Shown here in pieces: positions 50,145 to 58,267 of a stretch of 64,000 nt of DNA. This DNA is from G942493375 sp942493375 (GTDB lineage Bacteria; Armatimonadota; UBA5829): NCBI GenBank assembly GCA_942493375.1, contig OW818698.1, forward strand, positions 3,782,001 through 3,846,000. Reading direction: 5' to 3'. Both the position numbers and the translations under genes were made by a program. A model generated the notes under the pieces. That model worked only from the letters and a program-made list of their open reading frames with translations. It was not told the origin of the DNA and made no database searches. How positions within the stretch are numbered: position 1 is the stretch's first letter; every line of letters starts with the position of its first letter.

Positions 50145-51230
50145 TTAGCGGTGAGATTCCCAAAGCGCGTATTTCCGTGAGCGTCGCGATGCATCTGCTA
50201 CCACCAGCCAGCCATCCGAGACCCATTTTGATAATAACACTCTGGCCATACGTTCAGAAAGTCCGAGTGCAGCTGCGACATCGTTGGATGTAATAAATTC
50301 TTGTCTATTAAATAGTGTAAGCACAACCTGTGCGCGGTGGTTCAGTTTCGGAATGTGTTCGGATTCCTTTGTAGTTGGAGTATTGGAATAATCTAGCGCT
50401 TGTTTTTTTGCATTCTCAAATACCTGAGCCAGAGTGTCAGTGAAATATTCAATCCAACTCGTAAGGTCAGCGTCCGCGCGTCCCATATAGTAATTATGAT
50501 GCCCTCCTACATCCAAAGCACCATAATAAGCTTCTATATCTTTTGAGTGGTACTCTTCAAGTGAGAATATTCCTCCAAGACCATATCCGCAGCGCTGTAG
50601 AATCAGAGTTGCCAGCAGACGTGCTGTTCTTCCATTGCCATCGTAGTAAGGATGGATTGTTACAAACTGGTAGTGTGCAAGTCCGGCAATAATAACCGGC
50701 GGGATCTTATCAAGTATAGCCTCGTGAATCCACTTGACCAATTCTGACATCAGAATTGGAACATCATGTGCTTCCGGTGGCATATAAACGATGCTGCCGT
50801 TGGAGGAATCCCGAATCACATTCTGACCTGTTCGATACGGCAATACACCATTTCTCTTACCATTCATAACAATACCAGCTAGGCGTTGAATAGTATTCTC
50901 TACAATTGGTCGTTTCTGTGCAACTAAATCTTCGATATAGGTTAATGCCTCCCAGTAGTTACGGACTTCACTTACATCACGTTCCCGGCCATGGAACACC
51001 CTTCGGCGACCGGTTATAACGTCTTCCGCTTCTTCCAGAGTAAGTCTGTTACCTTCGATACGTGTGGAATAATGGGTCGCCCGAATCCTTGCCTGCCGGG
51101 AAAGATCCGCAATAGCTCCAGGCGGCAGGCCTGCATTATCCACAATCACTCGTGCTGCTTCAATAGCAGTTAAGTGATTGACGATCTTATTGGTCAGTAT
51201 ATAGTTAGGTGTCCATATTGGATAATCCAT
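50145..51230 (-). CDS. Fic/DOC family protein with N-terminal inhibitory helix
   Basis: 361 aa. The inhibitory motif STRIEGN (residues 55-61) fits the S/TxxxE(G/N)N rule of class II Fic proteins, which hold their own inhibitor helix. The Fic motif HPYYDGNGRTAR (193-204) is intact, so AMP transfer to target hydroxyls is plausible. A winged-helix-like C-terminal tail (DVAAALGLSERMARVLLSKW) suggests DNA binding and autoregulation. The region upstream of the ATG holds repeated ATTGCCGATAA motifs (see separate entry). Target protein unknown. Confidence 0.9.
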   Translation of the reverse strand: MDYPIWTPNYILTNKIVNHLTAIEAARVIVDNAGLPPGAIADLSRQARIRATHYSTRIEGNRLTLEEAEDVITGRRRVFHGRERDVSEVRNYWEALTYIEDLVAQKRPIVENTIQRLAGIVMNGKRNGVLPYRTGQNVIRDSSNGSIVYMPPEAHDVPILMSELVKWIHEAILDKIPPVIIAGLAHYQFVTIHPYYDGNGRTARLLATLILQRCGYGLGGIFSLEEYHSKDIEAYYGALDVGGHHNYYMGRADADLTSWIEYFTDTLAQVFENAKKQALDYSNTPTTKESEHIPKLNHRAQVVLTLFNRQEFITSNDVAAALGLSERMARVLLSKWVSDGWLVVADASRRSRKYALWESHR

Positions 51231-51244
51231 AAAAAAGCACCATT

Positions 51245-51429
51245 ATTGCCGATAACATCAGAGTAATTGCCGTTGTATTGCCGATAAAGTTTACCATAAC
51301 CAGCGATTCTAATAAACATATTATCTGAAGTAAATACTCAACCAAGCTCAATTAAGCATTGAAGTAGACAAAACTACCGATAATAATTGCTGCTAAATTG
51401 CCGATAACCCATAAAATAATTGCCGATAA
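51245..51429. promoter_or_regulatory. Iterated ATTGCCGATAA operators between fic and the GntR operon
   Basis: Four exact copies of ATTGCCGATAA occur in the same orientation at 51245-51255, 51277-51287, 51397-51407 and 51419-51429, with weaker copies near 51266 (ATTGCCGTTG) and 51375 (TACCGATAA). Two pairs are spaced 32 and 22 bases apart, about three and two helical turns. They lie upstream of fic and just upstream of the GntR promoter. They could bind the Fic winged helix or another regulator. Confidence 0.6.
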
Positions 51430-51437
51430 AAAAATAC

Positions 51438-51478
51438 TTGACATCTCCGAATCACTGTATTAGTATAGTGATACAGTG
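51438..51478 (+). promoter_or_regulatory. Promoter with overlapping palindromic operator for GntR-ABC operon
   Basis: A strong sigma-70-type promoter is visible: TTGACA (51438-51443), 17-base spacer, TAGTAT (51461-51466). A perfect 8-bp inverted repeat CACTGTAT (51453-51460) / ATACAGTG (51471-51478), with 10 bases between, overlaps the -10. The promoter lies about 25 bases before ATG 51490, so the leader is very short. YtrA-type GntR proteins bind palindromes over the -10 of their own operon, so this is the expected autorepressor site. Confidence 0.8.
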
Positions 51479-51489
51479 GAGGGTGCAGG

Positions 51490-51909
51490 ATGTTGAAAGT
51501 TGATGTTGGTAGTTCGGTACCGGTCTATTCGCAGATTATCAATCAGATAAAACATGCGATAGCATCCGGTGTGCTCAGGACAGGTGACCCTCTCCCCTCT
51601 CTCCGGGATATGGCTAAAGAACTCAAAGTTAACCCGAATACAGTTGTTAAGGCCTACAGGGAGCTGGAACTGACAGGTCTGGTGGAGACAAGTCCCGGCA
51701 AGGGCACCCGTGTCAGCAGCAGCATTACTGCCTTTTCAGAATCTCAGCGCCGTGAAGAACTCCTAAAGCTTGCCGAACAAATCGCTACAGAAGGCTACCA
51801 CCTTGGTGCCGACCCTGAAGAAATAATCGATGCAGTTAAGACCAAACTGAATGATATGCTTTCAGAATTTGAAGACAGAGATATGCGAATGGAGAAGAAT
51901 CATGAGTAG
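51490..51909 (+). CDS. GntR family regulator, YtrA subfamily
   Basis: 139 aa, short like other YtrA-type regulators that keep the winged helix and only a small C-terminal helix pair. The recognition core is KHAIASGVLRTGDPLPSLRDMAKELKVNPNTVVKAYRELELTGLVETSPGKGTRV. The C-terminal part is acidic and helical and would dimerise rather than bind a metabolite. The stop overlaps the ABC ATPase start by 8 bases, so it is co-translated with the transporter it presumably controls. YtrA relatives control ABC transporters answering cell-wall antibiotics (family knowledge). Confidence 0.92.
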   Translation: MLKVDVGSSVPVYSQIINQIKHAIASGVLRTGDPLPSLRDMAKELKVNPNTVVKAYRELELTGLVETSPGKGTRVSSSITAFSESQRREELLKLAEQIATEGYHLGADPEEIIDAVKTKLNDMLSEFEDRDMRMEKNHE

Positions 51910-52795
51910 TTTACAGTGTGCTATTGAGACTCGTGACCTGGTAAAGCTTTATGGTAGAAAGACAGCAGTAGACCACCTCAACCTGAGCGTCCCAACCGGG
52001 AGCGTTTTTGCATTTCTCGGTCGAAACGGATCAGGTAAAACCTCAACGATCAAGATGATGCTCAATATGCTTGACCGCAATGGAGGTGATATCTCTGTCC
52101 TCGGGATGAATCCTAAGAAAAAGGACTTCGATATCAAGCGCCGGGTCGGTTATGTTGCGCAGGACCAGGTTATGCTGGACTGGATGACTGTCAAACAGAT
52201 TCTCTGGTTCTGCTCAGGGTTCTATCCGACCTGGGACAAAGCGTTGACTGATCAGCTGATAAATGACCTGGAGCTCCCGCTGAATGAAAAACTGCGCAAC
52301 CTCTCGCGTGGGACCCAGGCCAAGGTCGCCCTGATGCTGTCAATGGCGTTTCGTCCTGAACTTCTCATCCTGGACGAACCCACCGCCGGGCTCGATGTAA
52401 TAGTCCGCCGCGATTTCCTGGAAGAGGTAATCGATCTAATTCAACAGGAAGGCCGGACCGTCTTTTTCTCCTCACACCTGGTGCACGAAGTAGAACGTGT
52501 AGCTGACTGGGTCGGGATCATAGATAATGGCCGAATGATCGCCTGCTGTGAGATCGAAGCGCTAAAGAACCAGGTCAAGCGCCTGACCCTCACTTTCAAT
52601 GATAATATCCCTCCGGATATCAAATTGGATGGAACGATCAACTACAAATCCATCGGCCGCCAGGCCTACATAACCATCCGCGAACACTCCGACCAAATCA
52701 TTGCACAAACCAAACAATACCAACCTCAGACCATTCAAGTCGAAGACCTTTCGCTGGAAGACATCTTCATAGCCCTGGTAGGCGAAGGAGGATAA
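51902..52795 (+). CDS. ABC transporter ATP-binding protein
   Basis: 297 aa from ATG 51902 (GGAGAAG upstream; the frame extends back to 51851 inside the GntR gene but has no site there). Walker A is FLGRNGSGKTSTIKM, the Q-loop YVAQDQ, the signature NLSRGTQAKVALMLSMA where LSGGQ is replaced by LSRGT, Walker B LLILDEPTAGLD, and the switch His in FFSSHLVHEVE. It powers the exporter formed by the two permeases that follow. The pattern matches YtrB/CcmA-type ATPases in GntR-linked operons. Confidence 0.93.
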   Translation: MSSLQCAIETRDLVKLYGRKTAVDHLNLSVPTGSVFAFLGRNGSGKTSTIKMMLNMLDRNGGDISVLGMNPKKKDFDIKRRVGYVAQDQVMLDWMTVKQILWFCSGFYPTWDKALTDQLINDLELPLNEKLRNLSRGTQAKVALMLSMAFRPELLILDEPTAGLDVIVRRDFLEEVIDLIQQEGRTVFFSSHLVHEVERVADWVGIIDNGRMIACCEIEALKNQVKRLTLTFNDNIPPDIKLDGTINYKSIGRQAYITIREHSDQIIAQTKQYQPQTIQVEDLSLEDIFIALVGEGG

Positions 52796-52796
52796 C

Positions 52797-54071
52797 ATGA
52801 AGCGCCTGATATGGAAAGAACTCCGCGAGAATATCTGGATGATGGGTGTGACATTGGTGGTTTCGGTAATGCTCATTTTGTTCTATTGTTATCGGGGCAA
52901 CAGCTTTCCGCTATCTCCCAGCGATTTAGTTCTAGTGAATATTATGTTTGCAGTATGGGGAGCGTTGCAGTCATCACATAAAAAGGAGAGATCCATTCAA
53001 TTCCTGCCACTTCGATGGTGGAATACAGCATTAATCAGATTATCCATTGGTACAATTTGGGTTTGGTTTTGTGCAGCCTTAATGTGTCTTGTGGGATATC
53101 ATTTCTCTGTCTCTATTTCTGTATACTCGTTTTTTTACGTTAGTGGAATGGTGCTTAGTTATACGGTTGCCTTACTTGCAGGAATGTTGTGGAATGCGGG
53201 ATTTAGTGGAATACTGGGGGCTGTTGTAGGCGTATTTGGATGGAAATATCTTGCTAATCCGTATTTCTTAACTCACGAGGACATGCGCTATTTTACAGCC
53301 AGTACTTCAGGACTATGTCTGGTATTGAGCTGTATGGTGATAGTCTTTGCTTGTTTGAAAACACGGGCATACAGCATCAAGTCTCTTCGAATTGCTGCGA
53401 TAATATGTGTTGCTCTTCTAGTTGTTGCAATTCAATATGGAGGTGGAATTGATACAGCAGCAGATATAAAACATGGACAATTTAAAGCTTGTGAATCTCA
53501 TCTTTTAGGTAGGGTAGCTTATGTTACTGATGGCTACGAGGTTGAAATCATAACTGGCTATCGTACACGTAGCAGAAGAACCTATAAACTGCATACAGCG
53601 GATATTGATGGTAAAAATAGTAAAATAATAGCCAGAGGATATTGGGCTTATCCGATATTGTGGGCAGCTAATGGAGAATTGATCTATACAAAATCTGTTG
53701 GCAAGAAGTTTATCTCTCGTTTATGTGCATGGTCGACACATACTGGAACTAGTAGAGTGATTACTGATTTACCTATCATTTCTACGGGTATAGACGGCAA
53801 GGCTATATTTGGAGTGAATGGCGAATATTTAGCCATTGTTTGTGTAAAACGTAATGTGTTAAATCAACCAAAATGGGATGATTTGTGGATAATTAATCTA
53901 AACACCGGAGCAAAGCGTCTTGCTTATCCGTACATTGAACTGGATATCCAACCGATTGTTCGCAAAGGAAAGCTATACTTAAGACAATATAACGAATGGA
54001 CGGAGATATCCTTTGAGGGCGGTTTAGCTCACCAAGTCAGTGCACTTCCTGAAATGACAGGAGTTGAGTAG
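52797..54071 (+). CDS. ABC permease with C-terminal beta-propeller-like domain
   Basis: 424 aa. Six hydrophobic segments occupy about residues 15-225. The C-terminal 200 residues are not membrane-like and contain repeated strand-turn units with YKLHTADIDGKNSKI, YWAYPILWAANGELIYTKS, WSTHTGTSRVITDLPI and LWIINLNTGAKRLAYPYI, like WD40/TolB blades. The topology would put this domain outside or in the periplasm. ABC-2-type permeases of this kind usually end after the helices, so the addition is unusual. Base composition is more AT-rich than the flanking genes. Confidence 0.72.
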   Translation: MKRLIWKELRENIWMMGVTLVVSVMLILFYCYRGNSFPLSPSDLVLVNIMFAVWGALQSSHKKERSIQFLPLRWWNTALIRLSIGTIWVWFCAALMCLVGYHFSVSISVYSFFYVSGMVLSYTVALLAGMLWNAGFSGILGAVVGVFGWKYLANPYFLTHEDMRYFTASTSGLCLVLSCMVIVFACLKTRAYSIKSLRIAAIICVALLVVAIQYGGGIDTAADIKHGQFKACESHLLGRVAYVTDGYEVEIITGYRTRSRRTYKLHTADIDGKNSKIIARGYWAYPILWAANGELIYTKSVGKKFISRLCAWSTHTGTSRVITDLPIISTGIDGKAIFGVNGEYLAIVCVKRNVLNQPKWDDLWIINLNTGAKRLAYPYIELDIQPIVRKGKLYLRQYNEWTEISFEGGLAHQVSALPEMTGVE

Positions 54072-54073
54072 AG

Positions 54074-55345
54074 ATGAAAAAGCTGTTTGTAAAGGAACTA
54101 CTAGAAATATACTGGTATCTATTACTCGGAATGCTCATTATTGGTAGTCTGATTCTTCTTGGGGATACATTAACATTTATGCGTCGTAGTTTTAGCTTAA
54201 AGTATATTGTAGTAGCAATTCCATGTTGTACAGGTTTGGCAATGTACGCGCGAGAAAACCATACAGGTTCACTGGATTTTATGCTATCCAGACCAATTAA
54301 GTGGTGGTGGGTATACCTTACGAAGCTACTGGTTGGAATATTGTTTTGTACGATTCTAACCGCATTCGCTGCATTACTCTATTTTACTATAATGCCAGCT
54401 GACTACCGTCCTTTTATGCCAATCACTGATTTGTTCAATAGAGCAATGGTTTTGTGGGTTGCACTATTAATCAGCTTCATATGTGGTTTTGCTGTTTCCA
54501 GTGTATCTTCGGGATTTGCTGTTGCCATATCCATATTGTTTGGATTATTTATAGCTCGGTCAGTTCTATTTTATAACGTGTACCGCGAGGTAGATTTTGC
54601 ATACTTGTTATGCTTGCCTGCAATACTAATAGTTGCAAGCATAATCTGTGCCAGGTTGCCACTAGCAGTAAGTTCCTCAAAACGTATGAAAGTATGGTTT
54701 ATCATCGTTGTTATTGGTTTTTCAGGATATATTGCTGCCAATGTTCTATTTGGTAGCAATAAATTAGAAATGTACACGTACAATAGTGTCACTAGTCCGG
54801 ATGGTAAGTGGATTGCATACTTAGATGGTAAGAATAAAGTGCCATCAAATAGTCGTGTTGCTTTATGGATGAGTAGTAATGATGGTCATAAATACGAAAT
54901 TGAACGATGTGTTTCACCGACATTTTTGATGTGGCTCTATGATGGTGACTCAATGCTGTATATAGCAAATAAGAGCACAAAAGCAAAAAATGGACCTGCA
55001 TGTTTAATGATCGCAAAGCGATCTAATCAATGGCGGGCGGAGGTAATTGCAAAGCTACCGCCACCGGATGCTGAGCTCGAATATTATGGTGGGTTTGACT
55101 GGACGTATTCGGTTCCGCCAAAATTGTCACCATCAGCAGCAAAACTGGCATTTGAATATGCAAGTGGATCAATGCAACTAGATACATATTCGAATCTGAT
55201 CGTTGTAGTTGATATGAATACTCACAAGACATATAGTAATAAACTTGATATTTGTATAGACTTCTGGTGGGTTGATGAAAACCGCATAGCAGTCCAGACA
55301 GATAAAAAGATAATCGTTATACCCGCAACTGGCAAGAAAAGGTGA
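54074..55345 (+). CDS. ABC permease paralogue with C-terminal beta-propeller-like domain
   Basis: 423 aa, the same layout as its neighbour: about six hydrophobic segments (IIGSLILLGDTLTFM; LLVGILFCTILTAFAALLYF; FLMWLYDG begins the extra domain later) in the first 230 residues, then VTSPDGKWIAYLDGKN, VALWMSSNDGHKYEI, LSPSAAKLAFEYASG and VVVDMNTHKTYSNK. The SPDGKWIAY style is that of TolB-like propellers. The start ATG 54074 comes 2 bases after the previous stop. With the ATPase it should form a heterodimeric exporter or sensor. No close family name is assigned. Confidence 0.72.
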   Translation: MKKLFVKELLEIYWYLLLGMLIIGSLILLGDTLTFMRRSFSLKYIVVAIPCCTGLAMYARENHTGSLDFMLSRPIKWWWVYLTKLLVGILFCTILTAFAALLYFTIMPADYRPFMPITDLFNRAMVLWVALLISFICGFAVSSVSSGFAVAISILFGLFIARSVLFYNVYREVDFAYLLCLPAILIVASIICARLPLAVSSSKRMKVWFIIVVIGFSGYIAANVLFGSNKLEMYTYNSVTSPDGKWIAYLDGKNKVPSNSRVALWMSSNDGHKYEIERCVSPTFLMWLYDGDSMLYIANKSTKAKNGPACLMIAKRSNQWRAEVIAKLPPPDAELEYYGGFDWTYSVPPKLSPSAAKLAFEYASGSMQLDTYSNLIVVVDMNTHKTYSNKLDICIDFWWVDENRIAVQTDKKIIVIPATGKKR

Positions 55346-55435
55346 AACCTACTCTTCTCATCCAAAAGCTTGCTTTTCCCCGCTTATCCGTGAATAATAT
55401 CTTCAAGTGCTGATTTTTACGCGGAGGGCAAGGAA

Positions 55436-56065
55436 GTGTTTGAGAAAGAGAATATAGATAGAATACTGGAGTTCTACTCCACATACCCCCGATATGCAGA
55501 GATTTTGGAGTTACGCAAGCTTAGGGAGTCTGTTGGACATGTTGATAACATTTTTTATGGAGATTCAATAACTTTCGGCTGGCCGGTGCAGGAGTTTTTT
55601 CCAAACCATTCAATTCTGAACCGGGGAATCGGTGGGGACAATGTCTATGGACTCTACTATCGTCTCAACGATGATATATTCCCATACACACCCAAAAGAG
55701 TCTTCATTCTCATTGGTATAAACCAGATAGGTGAACCCGAAGAACAGATCACCTCGCATATCCTGGCAGTTGCTGACATGATGCGTGAAAATGACATCGA
55801 AGTAGGACTTGCGAGTATCCTGCCTTTGCGCGAAGAAGGATGCAATCCTGAGCTCTATGCATTTCAGGACAGGATTGTTCGAATAAACTCAGTCCTTAAA
55901 GATGCAGCAGAATCTGGTGATGGATTGTTCTATCTGGATTACTACTCTGCTTTGATTGACTCTACCGGCCAACTGGCCGCCGGGTGTGCCGGTGCAGATG
56001 GTGTCCATATAACCTTTGAAGCCTACTGCAGAATGTCAGAAGTAGTGCGTCCACATATAGTTTAA
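55436..56065 (+). CDS. SGNH/GDSL hydrolase
   Basis: 209 aa from GTG 55436, preceded by GCGGAGGG. Block I is NIFYGDSITFGW with the nucleophile Ser; block II GGDNVYGL; block III LIGINQIGEP, where Asn is in place; block V is DGVHITFEAYC, giving the Asp and His. No signal peptide is visible, so it may act inside the cell. Members deacetylate sugars or hydrolyse esters. It starts a run followed 5 bases later by the GH18-like gene, so the two could be one functional unit on the same glycan. Confidence 0.9.
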   Translation: MFEKENIDRILEFYSTYPRYAEILELRKLRESVGHVDNIFYGDSITFGWPVQEFFPNHSILNRGIGGDNVYGLYYRLNDDIFPYTPKRVFILIGINQIGEPEEQITSHILAVADMMRENDIEVGLASILPLREEGCNPELYAFQDRIVRINSVLKDAAESGDGLFYLDYYSALIDSTGQLAAGCAGADGVHITFEAYCRMSEVVRPHIV

Positions 56066-56070
56066 TAAAC

Positions 56071-57099
56071 ATGAATCTATCGTATAGTAGGCATATCGAA
56101 ACAAAGAAGAGCAAGCGTAAACGTCGCCTCCGGATATTCCTGGTGGTAATCGTTATATTCACGCTTGCTCTGTTTGTGGAAGAGCTGGATTTTTACTTCC
56201 GAAACCCATCTGTCCAATCAAGTGCCCACAATGCGATCTGGCTGCGGCATTCCTGGATAGATAATAAGCACACAGAGGCAGAGTATCGTGATCTTGTAGA
56301 CAGGTTGCATCGGATGCAAATTGTTGATGTCTACTTCCACGCTGGTCCGCTCGATGGCTATGGTTCAGTCAGCAAAGCTAAACTTGATGGCAGCGCCAGA
56401 TTGATCCGGATTATTAAGGAACTCGATCCAGGCATCCGTATGCAGCCATGGCTAGGCCAGGTCGCCGAATTCGGCGGAGGTGGCCCGTTGGATCTGAGAT
56501 CGCCAGAAGTCCGTGCAGAAATAGTTCGTACAGCAGAGAAATACCTTAATGTTGGGGCAGCTGGTTTTCATTTGGACTTAGAGCCAATCTACAGCGGAGA
56601 CCTGGATTATTTACAATTGCTGCGTGAACTGCACAAAGTAATCAGATCACACAAAGCCATCCTGTCAGTCGCAGCATATAAGCCCGAAGAGTTTCCGGGA
56701 CTAGAGAGGATGGCTGCACTAATTGCTAAATGTCCGGGTTATTGGAGTAAGGAATACTTCCTGGCGGTTTCAAGGGAAGTAGACCAGGTTGCAGTAATGA
56801 CTTATGATTCAGCCATCTGGCTGCCAGGTATCTATGGACGAAGTATACAGTGGACTACCCAATGGGCTGTCAATAATGGTGTAAAGGATATTTATATCGG
56901 CATACCTACATATGAAAAAGGCGGTCCGGCGCATTTTGCATGGGCAGAGAATATCAACAGCTCAATCAAAGGCCTGAAACTCGGTGTATCCGGCCTTAGT
57001 CGAAATGATAGATCCAAGGTAGGGGCTGCCATATTCGCCGAATGGACTACCTCAAAGGAAGAAGAGGAATCATTTATTATAAAATACCTCACAAAATAA
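56071..57099 (+). CDS. Membrane-anchored GH18-like TIM-barrel protein
   Basis: 342 aa. A basic N-terminus (KKSKRKRRLR) precedes one transmembrane helix (IFLVVIVIFTLALFVEELDF), giving an inside-out anchor. The rest is a TIM barrel with FHLDLEP (Asp169 and Glu171, in the position of the DxxDxDxE catalytic motif of GH18), VAVMTYDSAIWLPG and YIGIPTYEKGG. These suggest a chitinase- or endo-N-acetylglucosaminidase-type domain acting at the cell surface. The full DxxDxDxE is not present, so activity is uncertain. The start has no clear SD, but it lies 5 bases after the SGNH stop. Confidence 0.72.
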   Translation: MNLSYSRHIETKKSKRKRRLRIFLVVIVIFTLALFVEELDFYFRNPSVQSSAHNAIWLRHSWIDNKHTEAEYRDLVDRLHRMQIVDVYFHAGPLDGYGSVSKAKLDGSARLIRIIKELDPGIRMQPWLGQVAEFGGGGPLDLRSPEVRAEIVRTAEKYLNVGAAGFHLDLEPIYSGDLDYLQLLRELHKVIRSHKAILSVAAYKPEEFPGLERMAALIAKCPGYWSKEYFLAVSREVDQVAVMTYDSAIWLPGIYGRSIQWTTQWAVNNGVKDIYIGIPTYEKGGPAHFAWAENINSSIKGLKLGVSGLSRNDRSKVGAAIFAEWTTSKEEEESFIIKYLTK

Positions 57100-57196
57100 T
57101 TCCTCTGCTGAATGTTCAAACACCAATTCAATACGACTAAAGCGTGAACAATGCAATCAAAATACACACTATGTGCAGGTGTGCTCGAACCCACTA

Positions 57197-57225
57197 TTGA
57201 CACTTGTCACCAATTGTATTACAAT
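57197..57225 (+). promoter_or_regulatory. Promoter for the DUF1559 prepilin gene
   Basis: A consensus -35 TTGACA (57197-57202) and -10 TACAAT (57220-57225) are spaced by 17 bases, about 47 bases before ATG 57272. The SD AGGAG lies 6-7 bases before the ATG. The promoter lies inside the longer open frame that starts at 57173, which is therefore wrong. Confidence 0.8.
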
Positions 57226-57271
57226 ACCTCAGAGTATTAATTTACCGAATATACCATATGAGGAGCTATCA

Positions 57272-57928
57272 ATGCAGAATCGAAAAGGATTTACTCTTAT
57301 TGAATTGTTGGTTGTCATAGCCATTATCGCTATACTTGCAGCAATCCTGTTCCCGGTTTTTGCCAAAGCCAGGGAAAAAGCAAGACAATCGAGTTGCGCC
57401 AGCAACCTGAAACAAATTGGACTGTCAGTTATGCAGTATGCTCAGGACTACGATGAAACCCTGCCAGGTCAGGACATGCCGGAAGGCAACAGCCTGTATG
57501 GCAACTATATTGCATACACCTCCATTCCCGATTCCGGATCATGGATCGGACAGCTGAAACCATATCTGAAGAATAGTGACATTCTGCTCTGCCCATCCAC
57601 TAAAGGTAATGCACCAAATGGTACCGTAGCCGGATCAATGTGTTCTTACATGGCCAATGGTTGTACCTGGTACCAGTCAATGGGTACATTCACTCAGCCT
57701 GCAAGCACAATCCTGATGTCTGATGGTGGAGCCAGTTACTTCTGGGCCAGAGGTTATCCAACAGGTGGATATACTCCAGGTGCAGGATTCTGGTTCGGCC
57801 ATATGTGGGGTTATACCGCACACTCAGAAGGCGGTAACTACCTATGGGCTGATGGCCACGTAAAGTGGTTGAAAACTCCTGCAACAACAAGCGACGCCTG
57901 GGACCTCAACTGGGTAGTCAGTAAATAA
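57272..57928 (+). CDS. DUF1559 family prepilin-like protein
   Basis: 218 aa from ATG 57272. The N-terminal prepilin leader QNRKG is cut by a PilD-type peptidase before FTLIELLVVIAIIAIL, and the FPVFAKAREKARQ and SNLKQIGL segments after it are typical of DUF1559. The globular part has several Trp- and Gly-rich blocks (WIGQLKPYL, HSEGGNYLWADGHVKWL, the second being the DUF1559 WADGHVKW-type end motif). These proteins form type II/IV pilin-like surface fibres or pseudopilins; none of the secretion machinery is in the window. It is a single transcript with its own promoter and a hairpin after it. Confidence 0.93.
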   Translation: MQNRKGFTLIELLVVIAIIAILAAILFPVFAKAREKARQSSCASNLKQIGLSVMQYAQDYDETLPGQDMPEGNSLYGNYIAYTSIPDSGSWIGQLKPYLKNSDILLCPSTKGNAPNGTVAGSMCSYMANGCTWYQSMGTFTQPASTILMSDGGASYFWARGYPTGGYTPGAGFWFGHMWGYTAHSEGGNYLWADGHVKWLKTPATTSDAWDLNWVVSK

Positions 57929-57950
57929 ACTTCTAGTATTACTTTACCGT

Positions 57951-57987
57951 AAACAGGCACGACCACGAGAACTGGTTGTGCCTGTTT
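57951..57987. terminator. Hairpin after the prepilin gene
   Basis: AAACAGGCAC (57951-57960) pairs with GTGCCTGTTT (57978-57987), and the inner GACCA / TGGTT extends the stem to about 15 pairs with one G-U. There is no long T run downstream, so it could be an RNA-stabilising hairpin as much as a terminator. Confidence 0.6.
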
Positions 57988-58267
57988 GCATTAAAGTCCA
58001 TCCCCGGGTAGCAGTTCAGAGTTGCTGGAATTTGTCATCCTGAGGAACAAGGATCTGCTTTTTCCGAATAAAATCAGATCCTTCGTTCCTCAGGATGACA
58101 ATGCTCCAATATTACTGAACTGTTACCATCCCCCAGCACCATCTTGACTATAACTTATGTAAATGCTATGGTTATCTTGCCTGATTGTTGTATACTAATT
58201 TACTGAGACAACAACTCTGTATATACACATACAGTATTATCCTGATATGCTATTTGTGAGGTAGAAA
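57988..58267. other. Gene-free gap with inverted repeat related to family A
   Basis: 58034-58056 (CATCCTGAGGAACAAGGATC core) pairs with 58076-58099 with only one extra base, a variant of the CTGAACGCAGTGAAGAATCT family. A small palindrome CTGTAT (58217-58222) / ATACAG (58229-58234) lies just before the GH42-like gene. No gene. Confidence 0.65.

Noticed and set aside
57173..57271. Upstream extension of the prepilin gene
   Set aside because: The consensus promoter (57197-57225) lies inside it, and the prepilin leader starts at 57272.
58217..58234. CTGTAT-N6-ATACAG as a second GntR operator
   Set aside because: The half-sites match those at 51455-51476 but the spacing differs (6 against 10), so shared binding is not supported.
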